Source: Bin55 sp964572845 (GTDB taxonomy: Bacteria; Pseudomonadota; Gammaproteobacteria; Pseudomonadales; Azotimanducaceae). From it: a stretch of 64,000 nucleotides of DNA. Shown one piece after another: positions 1 through 9,119 of this stretch. The stretch spans positions 248,001 through 312,000 of the forward strand of contig CAZNFX010000002.1 of the NCBI GenBank assembly GCA_964572845.1. The letters run 5' to 3'. The translations under genes and the position numbers were made by a program. Below the pieces are notes generated by a model. It saw nothing but the letters and a program-made list of their open reading frames with translations. It was not told the origin of the DNA and ran no database searches. Every line of letters begins with the position of its first letter. The stretch's first letter is position 1.

Positions 1-1018
1 TTGCGACTTGGCTAATGACAATGGCATCCAAGTCAAGCTCGCCGGGGAGTTTTTCTAGTTTTGGATTTTCTAGGGCAACCTGCATGGCTCGGTAGGGATC
101 ATCTATTGCCATGTAGTGGATTACGCGGCCCATCAATCGATTCCGCATGTCCTCAATATCTGGGTCAAACAGTACCCAATTGAGAGCAGCGTCAATGTCT
201 TGTCTGACCCATTCGCCTACCAATTCATTGGCAAGGAAGTGTCTTCCCTCGTCTTCCGTGGTCTCACTAAACAGCTTCATTGCTTCTTCAGGAGCGCTAG
301 ATCGCAATGCGACAATGGCTTGCACTCTGGATTCCGCTTGCAGTCCCTTAGGTATTACGCCCAAGTTGCTCAATACGCCTTGTGGATCTCGCTTGATCCA
401 AATTTCTAAAGCTGTACTCTGAAGGATTCTGCGTACGTTTCGCGACTCGATTGAATTGATGGCATTCATTGCAGCAATTGGGTCGGTACCAATCCACACT
501 TTCACGACTACACTGAGGATGTACGCTCCCCCCTTGTCAGGTGGTACTTTCGCAGCTTCTTCAAAAGCAGACCGAGGATCGTCACTTGCAACAAGACGAA
601 TGACCGTGCCCAATACTTGGTTGCGCTCTTCCCAATCATGATCAGTCTCGACAATGATTTCCGCCAGAGCAGATAAGCCATCTTGTTCTATCCAAGCATT
701 TGCAATGCGAATCAACGACTCTCGTTGGGTCACGTCGTCTATGTCGTCTTTAACAATTGCACTCCATGCACTGCTGGGATCTTCGATTGTTAGCTCATTG
801 CTCGTTCCTACCTGCGACGGATTGTTTGGGCTGCCAACATCCACAGCCATGTCTTCTTGAGGATCGTCTGGGCTAGAGTTCTTAGTTGAAAGATGACCGC
901 CTGGTATTTCGGTTTGGGGTACGATTAGAAGTATTGCGGTCAGGGTAGCACCAACTCCAAAAGCGCATCCAATCAGCAATAAACCAAGTGACTTCAGTAG
1001 GGGTGAGTGCTTGGTCAT
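1..1018 (-). CDS. Membrane-anchored helical-repeat protein, partial (runs off left edge)
   Basis: An open minus-strand frame starts at ATG 1018 and has no stop before the window edge, so only its N-terminal ~339 residues are seen. It begins with a short basic tail, then a hydrophobic helix (about residues 9-33) that looks like a single membrane anchor, then an acidic, Ser/Pro/Asn-rich linker (about 34-85). The rest is alpha-helical repeats marked by W-x3-D-[P/I]-x2-A-[L/M], for example WIGTDPIAAM, WIKRDPQGVL and WVRQDIDAAL. Architecture and repeat signature match the interrupted gene at 3987-5915, so the two are paralogues separated by the CoA-transferase gene. I do not recognise a named family. 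A TPR- or HEAT-like scaffold in the cell envelope is an inference from the repeats and anchor. Confidence 0.8.
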   Translation of the reverse strand, partial: MTKHSPLLKSLGLLLIGCAFGVGATLTAILLIVPQTEIPGGHLSTKNSSPDDPQEDMAVDVGSPNNPSQVGTSNELTIEDPSSAWSAIVKDDIDDVTQRESLIRIANAWIEQDGLSALAEIIVETDHDWEERNQVLGTVIRLVASDDPRSAFEEAAKVPPDKGGAYILSVVVKVWIGTDPIAAMNAINSIESRNVRRILQSTALEIWIKRDPQGVLSNLGVIPKGLQAESRVQAIVALRSSAPEEAMKLFSETTEDEGRHFLANELVGEWVRQDIDAALNWVLFDPDIEDMRNRLMGRVIHYMAIDDPYRAMQVALENPKLEKLPGELDLDAIVISQVA

Positions 1019-1287
1019 GTATTTCGTCAAGCAATTCAAGGATCTGAATTGATTCTAATCGGCATTAGGACTCATCCCAAACCAGTGGTTGAGAGTAAGC
1101 GAAAGGGTCGCGGGAGCGAGTGACAGGCCGACGCGGTCGAGCGACAGTGACGCCGTGTTTCGTACATTCATTAGGGGACGTAAGACTAGCACTTGATATA
1201 TAGCGCTTCTCCCTTCCTATTGCACTTGGCCAAGGAGATTCGACACCGGTCTAGAGACAATTAAGGTGACTCTCAATCTAGGGAACA

Positions 1288-3675
1288 CTAGAGTCTTGTA
1301 CTGCCAGTAATACCCTTGAGTTCCAGTTCGCGATATTCGGTGCCGGTTATTCCGAGTTCGTCATGCAACACGTCAAAGGAGTGCTGACCAAAGCAAGGTG
1401 AATGTCGAATTTCACCTCTGTCTGTGTATCCAAAGACCCAAGGGTTTGTTGGCATGAAGTGCGTACCGGATTCGGGATGTGCTACAGGCATTAGGAAACT
1501 TCGGTGAGCAAACTGAGCGCTGGGGTTTCGATAGACGTCTAGAAACTCCTGGACCTTGCATGTAGTAGCACCTACTTGATGTAGAAGAGCTACCGCATCC
1601 ATCATTCGCATTTCTAATGCCCACTTCTGGATGACTTCATTCAATTCAGATTCGTGCTGCTTCCGCGATACCGTCGTCGTGAATCGTTCATCCTCAATTC
1701 CCACTTGCTGTGCAAATCGAGAGAACACATCATCGTCGTCGATTGCTATGACAATCCAATGGTCGTCCTTGGTCTGATAGATGTTGTGCGGAGCGATGCG
1801 AGGATGTTTGTTGCCCGATGGTTTACGAATAATGCCATTGCCACTATATTCCATGATCGCGTCGCCCATTTGCACTGCGACGGACTCGATCATTGACAAG
1901 TCGATGCGTTGACCCTCGCCAGTTCTTTCTCGGTGATGGAGAGCTGCCAAGATGGCACCCGCAAAGTAGAAACCGGAGATTGGATCGGGAATCAACCCAC
2001 CGGTGTTCTGCGCCATATCCCTTTCATACCCGTGAATGGACGCGAGTCCCGCCATGGGTTCGGTAGTTGCACCGTTTGCTGGATATTCGGCTAGGGGTCC
2101 TGTGCGACCGTAGCCAGACAGAGACGCGAAAATGATGTCGGGTCGTTTTTCGCGGAGTGTCTCCAAGGTCACGCCCCACTTTGTCATGACATGGGGACTG
2201 AAATTGTCTGCAAGTATGTCGAATTTCGGGATGAGCCGCCAAAAGATGTCCATGCCTTCCGGTTGCGAAACGTCAAGCGTTATTGCACGCTTGTTCAAAT
2301 TGACCGTGTTGTACATTCCATTGGTATTGAGCCGATCCTGAGGAATGTCTGGGTCCCTGACACCCGGAGGGATGGGTGCACCGGCTCCTCTCCACACATC
2401 GGGTCGCTTGCGCGACTCAACTTGAACTACGTTCGCGCCCAGCAAGGAAAGAAGCTGAGTGCCGAATGTGCCTGACCAAGCTCCTGTGAAGCAGAGCACG
2501 CGGATGCCATCAAGCGGCAGCGCATTCGTTGCTGCCGCATCGCTGTTTCTAGATTCTCGTTTTGTACTGGGTAAGTTGCTGACCGAGTGTTCGCCAATCC
2601 GCGGGGCATCGCGGGTCTTGGTCCAAGGAGTTGCAGACAGCTTGGCGAATGGACCAGGAGCGCGGACAGTGGTGCGGTTCGCCTTGGCATCTACGAGAAA
2701 CTCTCGTGCATTTAGATGGTCGCTCTCAACCAGTTCCTTGGTGTTTTGCACAACTCCAGATATACAGCGGACCTTGGCTAGCGCGTGGAACACGTCCCAC
2801 TTGTCGCGGGTGGCCATCGTGGTCTCAAGTGCGTCTCGGACTGGTCGCGTATCCTTTTGGTGTCGACCGAAGGGCGAAATGAAGTCCGGGTTCTCGGCGA
2901 TTTCCGGTAGACCGAGGAAGTGGAACGCGTTGCTCCATTGAGCCCAATCCCCATAGCCGAAGTTGATGTGCCCGTTCTTGGCTCGCCAAAGCGGGCCAGC
3001 GCGATCCCGTGTTCGCGGACCGTTCGGTCCACGAGTCATCCGGTTGTTGCCGCCGATGAAGATTCCTACTTCCGCCCATGGCGCACAGGTATTCGCCATG
3101 GCCTCGTCTTCGCTGACGTCGACTCGGTCCCCTTGTCCAGTGCGAATGCTCTTGAACAATGCAGCCGATCCCCCTACAAATCCAGCAACGCCAGCAATGT
3201 AGCCGCTCTGGTTGTGAGGCAGCTGCAGCGGCCCATGATCGATGCATTGATTGATGGCGCACCACCCCGACTTGGCACATGCCGTGAGATTGTTTCCTGG
3301 CAATTTTGCAATCGGTCCCTCGAGTCCGTGCGGGGTGATCGAAAGATGAACTGCCTCGGAAGAGAGATGTTCGAGCTCTTCAGGGAGGTCTATTGATGTT
3401 GTTACCACTACATCTGAATCCTTGATTAGGGCTCGTAGCTCGCTGTCGGTCGCAAGAACCGAGCGTTTATTCCAGTTCACGTAGGAATGCAAAAGCGATG
3501 AGTCGTCGTCTGCACTCTCGTGAAGGAACGGCGGTTCTCGCCGGAGGGGATGGCCGTGCTCATCTTCTACGAGAATCACATCGGCTCCAAAGTCGCCGAA
3601 CAATCGGGCTGCCCACGCACCTGAAAGGCGATCCGAAAGATCTAGTACCCGAATGTTTTTGAAAGCCTTAGCCAT
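1288..3675 (-). CDS. Fused two-domain family III (CaiB/BaiF) CoA-transferase
   Basis: At 795 residues this is about twice the usual family III CoA-transferase length. It contains two full copies of the fold: residues ~1-365, starting with the Rossmann-like segment IRVLDLSDRLSGAWAARLFG, and ~388-795, starting with GIRVLCFTGAWSGTFGTQLL. Each copy carries the family's GADV-x-x-VE segment and a TGxGxxxD motif (TGQGDRVDVS and TGEGQRIDLS). Family members move CoA between carboxylic acids; CaiB-like enzymes also arise as didomain fusions in racemase and degradation pathways. The substrate cannot be read from sequence. No CoA ligase, dehydrogenase or hydratase adjoins it. It lies on the same strand as the repeat-protein gene downstream (269 bp gap) and is divergent from the interrupted repeat-protein gene. 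Confidence 0.9.
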   Translation of the reverse strand: MAKAFKNIRVLDLSDRLSGAWAARLFGDFGADVILVEDEHGHPLRREPPFLHESADDDSSLLHSYVNWNKRSVLATDSELRALIKDSDVVVTTSIDLPEELEHLSSEAVHLSITPHGLEGPIAKLPGNNLTACAKSGWCAINQCIDHGPLQLPHNQSGYIAGVAGFVGGSAALFKSIRTGQGDRVDVSEDEAMANTCAPWAEVGIFIGGNNRMTRGPNGPRTRDRAGPLWRAKNGHINFGYGDWAQWSNAFHFLGLPEIAENPDFISPFGRHQKDTRPVRDALETTMATRDKWDVFHALAKVRCISGVVQNTKELVESDHLNAREFLVDAKANRTTVRAPGPFAKLSATPWTKTRDAPRIGEHSVSNLPSTKRESRNSDAAATNALPLDGIRVLCFTGAWSGTFGTQLLSLLGANVVQVESRKRPDVWRGAGAPIPPGVRDPDIPQDRLNTNGMYNTVNLNKRAITLDVSQPEGMDIFWRLIPKFDILADNFSPHVMTKWGVTLETLREKRPDIIFASLSGYGRTGPLAEYPANGATTEPMAGLASIHGYERDMAQNTGGLIPDPISGFYFAGAILAALHHRERTGEGQRIDLSMIESVAVQMGDAIMEYSGNGIIRKPSGNKHPRIAPHNIYQTKDDHWIVIAIDDDDVFSRFAQQVGIEDERFTTTVSRKQHESELNEVIQKWALEMRMMDAVALLHQVGATTCKVQEFLDVYRNPSAQFAHRSFLMPVAHPESGTHFMPTNPWVFGYTDRGEIRHSPCFGQHSFDVLHDELGITGTEYRELELKGITGSTRL

Positions 3676-3986
3676 GTCCTAGAGAAATCGAGCAACAGCG
3701 ACGCAAAAACCGATAGGTTCGAATGTACGACCTAGATAATTGGGAGATTCTACGGAACTGAGGTTTGCCCAAGCCCCAGAATTCAAGATTTGGAATTTCT
3801 CCGGGCAGACTTGTCCAACTATAGAGATCGCCTGTTGCTTATGCCGGATTGCGACCAGTTTCTGTAGGACAGGCAGAAGCAATGGGAAGCTCTACACAAG
3901 CACTGCTAGGGTCAAACGCAATGAATTTTCTTGCCATATACTGACATCGAAATCTTGGGCATTGACTATTCAATCGGTAGTTTGTC
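3676..3986. other. Divergent intergenic region, no gene seen
   Basis: These 311 bases separate the minus-strand CoA-transferase start from the plus-strand repeat-protein start, so promoters for both should lie here. I see no convincing -35/-10 pair, palindrome or small gene in it. Confidence 0.5.
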
Positions 3987-5915
3987 ATGAAATCTTCTAG
4001 CCGCCGGTTTAGCTTCCTTGGCGTGGGTGTTGCTTTCGTATTGGGCTTGGTGGTCGCCTCTGCAGCATTGTGGATTGGATGGTCTGTGTGGAGTCCAGCG
4101 GACACGAGCAGTGGTAGCGCTTCACCTGATCCAATAGCCGAGACCCAATATAGCGAACCCACCGACCCTGGCGAACCTGAATCAACCTCACCTGCTCAAG
4201 CTGGAACACCAGCAGCCACACTCGAGGAAATTGCTGAGATCGAAACCGAGTTTTCTCAAAGATTGGCTATCTACAGGTTGGCTCTGGAGTCCAGCGAGAC
4301 TCAGCTGCTCGATCTGATCAAGCAAACAGACAAACTTCCCACTATGTTGCGCTTTCAATTCCAAAGGGCTTTTGTGGATCGCCTCTTCGAGATCAATCCG
4401 GGGCTCACTCTGTCTCAATTGGAGAACTTTGAACCCTCTATGGCTCAGTCCATATTCAGGCAATGGGCTCGACAGAACTTGGATGATGCAATTGTCGGAG
4501 TCAAGTCTCTCGAGGGTGCTATTCGGCGGGAGGCATCAATGGGCATCCTGACTCACCGCCCGGACATCTCTTCTGAGCTGCAGGCAAGAATTTCGCGCGA
4601 ACTCGGTGCTGAGCAGCTCTCTGCCGAGCTTTCAAGCGGGCAGCAGGTAACAGAAATCCAAAGAGACCCCGAAAAGGCGTAGAACGAAGCTCTGCAGGAC
4701 GGCACCCAAAGCAGTCAGCAAATAGAGGCTCTTGTGATTGCTGCTGTTACCTGGATTAGGCAAGGTGGACTGGACGCAGTCGACAGAATGAATGCAACGC
4801 TGGACGCCCAAGCGCGGCAGGAAGTCTTGCCATCGGTGCTGCTTTCGGCAATGCACTTTTCGGAATCTGAAGAGGTCTTTAGAAAAGCACTCGAATTGGA
4901 AGTCGACCCGAACAGCCGCTTGTTGTCCTTGGTAGTTGGGAACTGGTCGGCATCCGATCCCCATTCGGCTCTTGACGCAGTAAATGAAATTGACTCTCAC
5001 TCCAAACGCACGGTATTGCTGCACACAGTAATGCACAATTGGGTACGCTACGATCCTCGATCTGTGCTGAATGAACTTGATCGCTTTCCGACCGACATGC
5101 ATGCAGCCGCACAAGGGCTGGCCCTAAAGGCAATTGCCCGTAGCAATCCTGAAGAGGCGATTTCGCTGATGCAAGATTTGAGAGCAGGAGTCGAGAGGAC
5201 GACATTGGTGGCCGAGATTGCTTCAATGTGGGCCGAACAAGACGCTGAGGCAGCATTGGCATGGGTGTTGAACAACCAAGAGTCTTCCCAAAGCCGGTCA
5301 GAGCTACTTTCTTCTGTCGTTATCAGCTGGTCGCGTCAGGACCCGATCGCTGCGCTCAATTGGGCACTGGACCAGAGGGACTTGTCGGATTTGCGTACAC
5401 GCACCCTCTCTTCAATCCTGAGAAATTTAGCGGACGAGAATCCTGAACTTGCACTGCAACGAGCACTTGAGCAGCCGATCATTAGCCCCGTTGATGTAGG
5501 TCTTGAGCATGCGGTCATTAGCCATGTTGCACATAGCGACGTCCGGCGTGCCAAAGCGATGTTGCAGCGAGTGCGTGAAGGCAAGACCAGAGTCGATTGC
5601 TACGCTGCAGTCGGCGTTGGGATGGTCTTTGCATCACGTCCCAACGAAGCCATCGAGCTCGCAAGCGACTTGATGGGTTCAGATCGCATCACGTACGTCT
5701 CAAGAGTCTTGTCGAACTGGGTAAGGCACGACGTCCAGGGATTGCTTGATAGTTTGGAGCAATTTTCTGATCCTCAAATTCAGTCGATGGCAGCAGGCAA
5801 ATTGATCGCGAGAGACGCGACTAGCGATATCCTCACCGATGATCAGGTTGAGTATGTGAGAGAGTACTCGACCGATAGCGAGACGCAAAGCACGGAACAC
5901 ATAAGATTCAGATAG
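3987..5915 (+). pseudogene. Membrane-anchored helical-repeat protein interrupted by an in-frame TAG
   Basis: From ATG 3987 the frame reads 231 codons to TAG 4680-4682, then stays open in the same frame to the TAG at 5913-5915; without the internal stop it would encode a 642-residue protein. Residues ~10-33 form a membrane anchor, followed by a Pro/Ser/Glu linker (~36-75) and helical regions. After the stop there are repeats of ~32-33 residues marked by WSASDPHSAL, WVRYDPRSVL, WAEQDAEAAL, WSRQDPIAAL and WVRHDVQGLL. These match the paralogue at 1-1018. The simplest reading is a recent nonsense mutation such as CAG to TAG. A GTG at 4734 preceded by AGAGG (4724-4728) could restart translation and give a soluble 393-residue repeat protein. 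TAG is used as a normal stop by many genes here, so genome-wide recoding is unlikely. Confidence 0.75.
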
Positions 5916-5972
5916 AGGAAAGACTAACGAAAACATAGGTTTGGCGGTAATCAGTTCACGCCGAATCCCGAT

Positions 5973-6620
5973 TCAACTACGGTATTTTCTCCAGCTACGA
6001 TTTCGGTTTCTACGTCGCACGTATTCCAAGTAAGTTAGTACGCAATACCCTTCTTCACTGACTGTGTCGCACAATTCTCTCCAAGACACCCCAAAGTCGT
6101 CCTCGAGATTGCCCTGCAGCACGAAGTTCAGTTCCTTTTCGGTGTGACACATTCGGTACGGGATCCAGGTGAAAATGTCGGGCGGAGGATTTCGCAGAGC
6201 AGGCAATTTGCGCTTTGCGGCGACACAGAAGGCGTCAGAGTGTGCGTATTCTCGATTCTTATGCACATATAGTTTTCGCCACTCTGGATGCTGGTAGACA
6301 CTTCCCCAAGTGAAGATCCATGAGTTTCTTATTTGCTTTCCTCCAGTCTTTCTGTAGCCTTCGGCCTCCATGATTTGGCGGACTTGGTGCCCAATCATCT
6401 GCTTGAGCTGGTCTTCCGCGCCAATCGGTCGTGCTGCATTCAACGCGTTCCACACAGGAATGGCTTCAATGTCTAGTGCAGAGATTGCTGGCACTCCTCG
6501 ACGCGACAGTATTTTCATCCGTTCGACCAATCCTGGGCTGTTAAGAAATGGCCACACCTCGCGAAATTCATCATGTAGAAACGCGAATCGTCCCGGCTGA
6601 TATTCAAGAGGACGAGTCAT
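5973..6620 (-). CDS. Hypothetical protein of the accessory island
   Basis: This is a soluble-looking protein of ~215 residues with no signal peptide or membrane helix. The chosen start, ATG 6620, has an AAGGAAG ribosome site 7 bases upstream; an upstream ATG at 6662 in the same frame would add 14 residues without such a site. The middle carries IGHQVRQIMEAEGYRK followed by an aromatic segment (IFTWGSVYQHPEW), and the C-terminus is very arginine-rich (RRRNRNRSWRKYRS), suggesting nucleic-acid contact (inference). I do not recognise the family. It is divergent from the membrane protein at 6838, and the palindromes at 6670-6683 and 6719-6749 lie between them. Confidence 0.6.
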   Translation of the reverse strand: MTRPLEYQPGRFAFLHDEFREVWPFLNSPGLVERMKILSRRGVPAISALDIEAIPVWNALNAARPIGAEDQLKQMIGHQVRQIMEAEGYRKTGGKQIRNSWIFTWGSVYQHPEWRKLYVHKNREYAHSDAFCVAAKRKLPALRNPPPDIFTWIPYRMCHTEKELNFVLQGNLEDDFGVSWRELCDTVSEEGYCVLTYLEYVRRRNRNRSWRKYRS

Positions 6621-6669
6621 ATTGTTGCTTCCTTCACAGTCAAGTATCCCTATTTTCAACATTATGCTT

Positions 6670-6683
6670 TTTAACTAGTTAAA
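6670..6683. promoter_or_regulatory. 14-bp AT-rich palindrome upstream of the 5973-6620 gene
   Basis: The sequence TTTAACTAGTTAAA is a perfect palindrome about 50 bases upstream of the chosen minus-strand start. It could be an operator or part of a promoter. Perfect AT-rich palindromes of this size also arise by chance, so the assignment is weak. Confidence 0.3.
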
Positions 6684-6718
6684 TAATTACCTGATTTGTG
6701 CCCCAAAATGGCGGTTCG

Positions 6719-6749
6719 TGTCAAATGACGACACAGTCGTCATTTGACA
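6719..6749. promoter_or_regulatory. Perfect 14-bp inverted repeat, candidate operator
   Basis: The left arm TGTCAAATGACGAC (6719-6732) and right arm GTCGTCATTTGACA (6736-6749) are exact reverse complements separated by ACA. A third related half-site, TTTGACGACA, follows at about 6755-6764. There is no T-tract, so this is unlikely to be an intrinsic terminator. Its place between divergent genes, with a spaced extra half-site, fits a dimeric DNA-binding regulator (inference). No regulator gene was identified nearby. Confidence 0.55.
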
Positions 6750-6837
6750 TGTGATTTGACGACAGCGATCGGAAGTGTGAGGTCTATTCCTAGTTCAGTT
6801 CAACGGTACTGGCAATCGATGTCTCGCCACCACACAT

Positions 6838-7647
6838 GTGAGAGTCCTGGAATTGACTAAAAGGTATACATCGAGTATACTGCTTACTTTGGCACTATGG
6901 ATTTGCAGACTATTGATGGGTAGCAATTCACTAGATCCTTCAGATCTGATGCAACGCTATAGGCGCGACCTTCGGCAACGTAGGTTCAGAGCTATTCTTC
7001 GCTTGGTTGCGGGAATTCTATTGAGGTGGACCGTTTTTGCGACTCTATGCATAGTAGCTTTCCGCTACCTTCCGGCAATTGGTGCATGGGCGGTCTTTGG
7101 ATTGGTTTGTATTTTCTGGATCGGTGATGTGGCTTGGCAGGTAATGGCTGGTTGGTCCCTTAGCACTCATGACCCCTTAGATGACCCCACGTACAACAGT
7201 CTACCGTTTTGTCGTGGCGGTCCACGTGATAGGCGCGCAAATAACGAACAGTACGAGTTCCTGGAGAGTAAAGGCTGGCGTGGAAAGCGCAACCTGAGGG
7301 TGTACCAAGTTATGGGCTTGATGAAGGAACACTTGGATGTGGAATTAGGGTATGCGTACCTAGAAAAGCATGGTCCCGCGAGGAGGATTGAAAATGCCTA
7401 TCGGAAAGACATGATTGACAGCATAGGATTCGTCAGCCCCAACCGACTTTCCATTCAGCTTGAATATAGAGATGGAGATTCGCCTGCAACAGACAAACAG
7501 ATTCGCTTTCTGGAAGGCAAGGGCATGCCGTTCCGTCACAATCTCACCATGGGTGAGGCCAGTAAGCTCGCCTATGAGTGGGCTCACAAGGAGTTTGCAC
7601 CTGACGTTTGGAGAATGGACTATGGCAGCAAATCTAACCGTGTTTAG
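6838..7647 (+). CDS. Two-helix membrane protein with duplicated C-terminal motif
   Basis: A 269-residue protein starting at GTG 6838; a later ATG (residue 27, MGSNSLDPSDL) is a credible alternative because the first 26 residues look atypical. Two hydrophobic helices at about 52-75 and 79-101 suggest an inner-membrane anchor. The soluble part contains the same short pattern twice: NNEQYEFLESKGWRGKRNL (~135-153) and TDKQIRFLEGKGMPFRHNL (~222-240), each followed by a helical stretch. A similar T-x-K-Q...L-x3-G...L-T-x2-E-A-S pattern occurs at the ends of some phage and plasmid proteins (recollection, not tested). It lies just upstream of the ArdC gene on the same strand, so co-transcription is likely. 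Function is unknown. Confidence 0.65.
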   Translation: MRVLELTKRYTSSILLTLALWICRLLMGSNSLDPSDLMQRYRRDLRQRRFRAILRLVAGILLRWTVFATLCIVAFRYLPAIGAWAVFGLVCIFWIGDVAWQVMAGWSLSTHDPLDDPTYNSLPFCRGGPRDRRANNEQYEFLESKGWRGKRNLRVYQVMGLMKEHLDVELGYAYLEKHGPARRIENAYRKDMIDSIGFVSPNRLSIQLEYRDGDSPATDKQIRFLEGKGMPFRHNLTMGEASKLAYEWAHKEFAPDVWRMDYGSKSNRV

Positions 7648-7664
7648 CGCTCGGCATCTAACGA

Positions 7665-8666
7665 TTGAACTTTGGCAGCCTAAACTCCCAATTTACAGTT
7701 CACACTAGTGGACAACGGGAATTGAATAGATTGAAGCACAGCAAGAATCCACCCATAACTGACGAGGATATATTCGACACCATCCTCAGGCAAATGTCCC
7801 AGGGAGTGGCACCTTGGCGCAAGCCGTGGTCGGATCCAGTACGCTCGGTTGTCATAGGCTCGATGAAGTATCCGCCTGCAATGTGGCCCAGCAACGTTAG
7901 AGCACCAAGGTCTCGTTTCGGCATATTCAACGGATTTCTCCTACTGTCGCATGCCAATTCAATGGAATACAGAACAAATCTGTGGGTTCCAAAGAAGGTA
8001 TTAAGAGAACTCAATGCGAAGCTTCGGTCAGATCTAGAACGGCCCGTTGCCATTAGGAACTATGACGAAGCAGGCAATCGCGGTGGAACGCGGCCGGTTT
8101 ATAACATTGATCAGGTTTATGACTGCGAAAAGACATTGGGGCTTACTCTCGAGATCGCGCCTCGCCTGGCCTCAAAGAAACGCTACACGAGATCCCAAGA
8201 GCTGTTGAAACGGCTAAAGTGCGAAGAGAATTTGAAGATCGAGTATAAGCCCTACGCGGCTTATACGCCAAGCAGTGATGTAGTAGCGATGCCGGAACCT
8301 GAGCATTTCGACGTCACGGTTGATGAGACAACTGGAGCGGTGAAAGGCGAGCAAATGGCGCACTATTGGTCGACTCTATGGCATGAAGTTGTGCACTGGA
8401 CTGGACACGGTTCTCGATTGAACCGACCTCGGCATCGTACTTGGGGCGATGACGTTTATGCTTTCGAGGAACTGGTGGCTGAACTGGGCTCGGCGTTTCT
8501 TTGTGCGTATTTGGAAATCGATGGGGAATTGCAGCATGCTGCGTATCTGGACCACTGGTATGGTCAATTGATGAAAGAAAGGGAAGAAAGCGGAGATTCT
8601 TTGTGGTCGCTGAGATACGCATCACAGCTGGCAACACAAGCCAAAGACTTCGTAATTGGACACTAG
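7665..8666 (+). CDS. ArdC-family antirestriction protein (ssDNA-binding domain plus zincin metallopeptidase)
   Basis: The N-terminal half has the ArdC signature: DIFDTILRQMSQGVAPWRKPW, then FNGFLLLS and LWVPKKVL segments of the ssDNA-binding domain. The C-terminal half is a zinc metallopeptidase: HEVVH (zinc-binding HExxH) followed by TGHGSRLNR and FEELVAELGSAFLC, whose glutamate is the expected third ligand. ArdC proteins protect incoming DNA from restriction and are usually carried by plasmids and integrative elements (established for the family). The start is uncertain: TTG 7665 gives the longest form, and internal TTG codons near 7731 are possible; no ATG occurs before the conserved region. 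Neighbours are the membrane protein 17 bases upstream and, convergently, the nuclease-like gene at 9120. Confidence 0.88.
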   Translation: MNFGSLNSQFTVHTSGQRELNRLKHSKNPPITDEDIFDTILRQMSQGVAPWRKPWSDPVRSVVIGSMKYPPAMWPSNVRAPRSRFGIFNGFLLLSHANSMEYRTNLWVPKKVLRELNAKLRSDLERPVAIRNYDEAGNRGGTRPVYNIDQVYDCEKTLGLTLEIAPRLASKKRYTRSQELLKRLKCEENLKIEYKPYAAYTPSSDVVAMPEPEHFDVTVDETTGAVKGEQMAHYWSTLWHEVVHWTGHGSRLNRPRHRTWGDDVYAFEELVAELGSAFLCAYLEIDGELQHAAYLDHWYGQLMKEREESGDSLWSLRYASQLATQAKDFVIGH

Positions 8667-9119
8667 GCGGGAGGATCTCAAGCGAATACCAGCTTTCGAT
8701 AACTACATCCAAACGACAACGAGCGAATCTAAAGTTGTGATTTCCGGAATTTTCACGACTACCAAGGTTCCGATCTAGCTCTATTCACGAGTCTGATCGG
8801 CTCGTTCCTACATTTGCTCTCTGCGTTTCTTGCCGTGCCGAAGTACTCGAAAGTCATTGGATGGCTCAAATCTAAACGCTTGAAGTATCAGAAACGATCA
8901 GGGTTGCATTGATGGACCAAGTCTGCCTAGCGACTTGCTAGACCTGCTTACTTCTTTGTCCTTCCGTTGTTTCGTAGAGTTCGCACTGAGCCCAATAGTT
9001 CTTCCCATCGTCTATATGCGGCTTTGGGTGATCTACTCGAGACTTGTAGGTTCGGTTGGGCTTGGTCATGGCGTCCTGGGCAATACTCCCCGACTAACTC
9101 TCAAGAGCACCAACATCCA
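8667..9119. other. Intergenic region between convergent island genes
   Basis: These 453 bases lie between the ends of the ArdC and nuclease-like genes. Short open frames occur but none has a recognisable motif, a good ribosome site or protein-like composition. I see no terminator with a T-tract, no repeat and no transposase remnant. Confidence 0.4.

Noticed and set aside
2459..2941. Open plus-strand frames opposite the CoA-transferase
   Set aside because: They are shadows of the long minus-strand gene, with no motifs or ribosome sites.
3987..5915. Genome-wide recoding of TAG as an amino acid
   Set aside because: Many clearly complete genes here (rho, trxA, dctM, thrC) end in TAG at the expected length, so TAG works as a stop.
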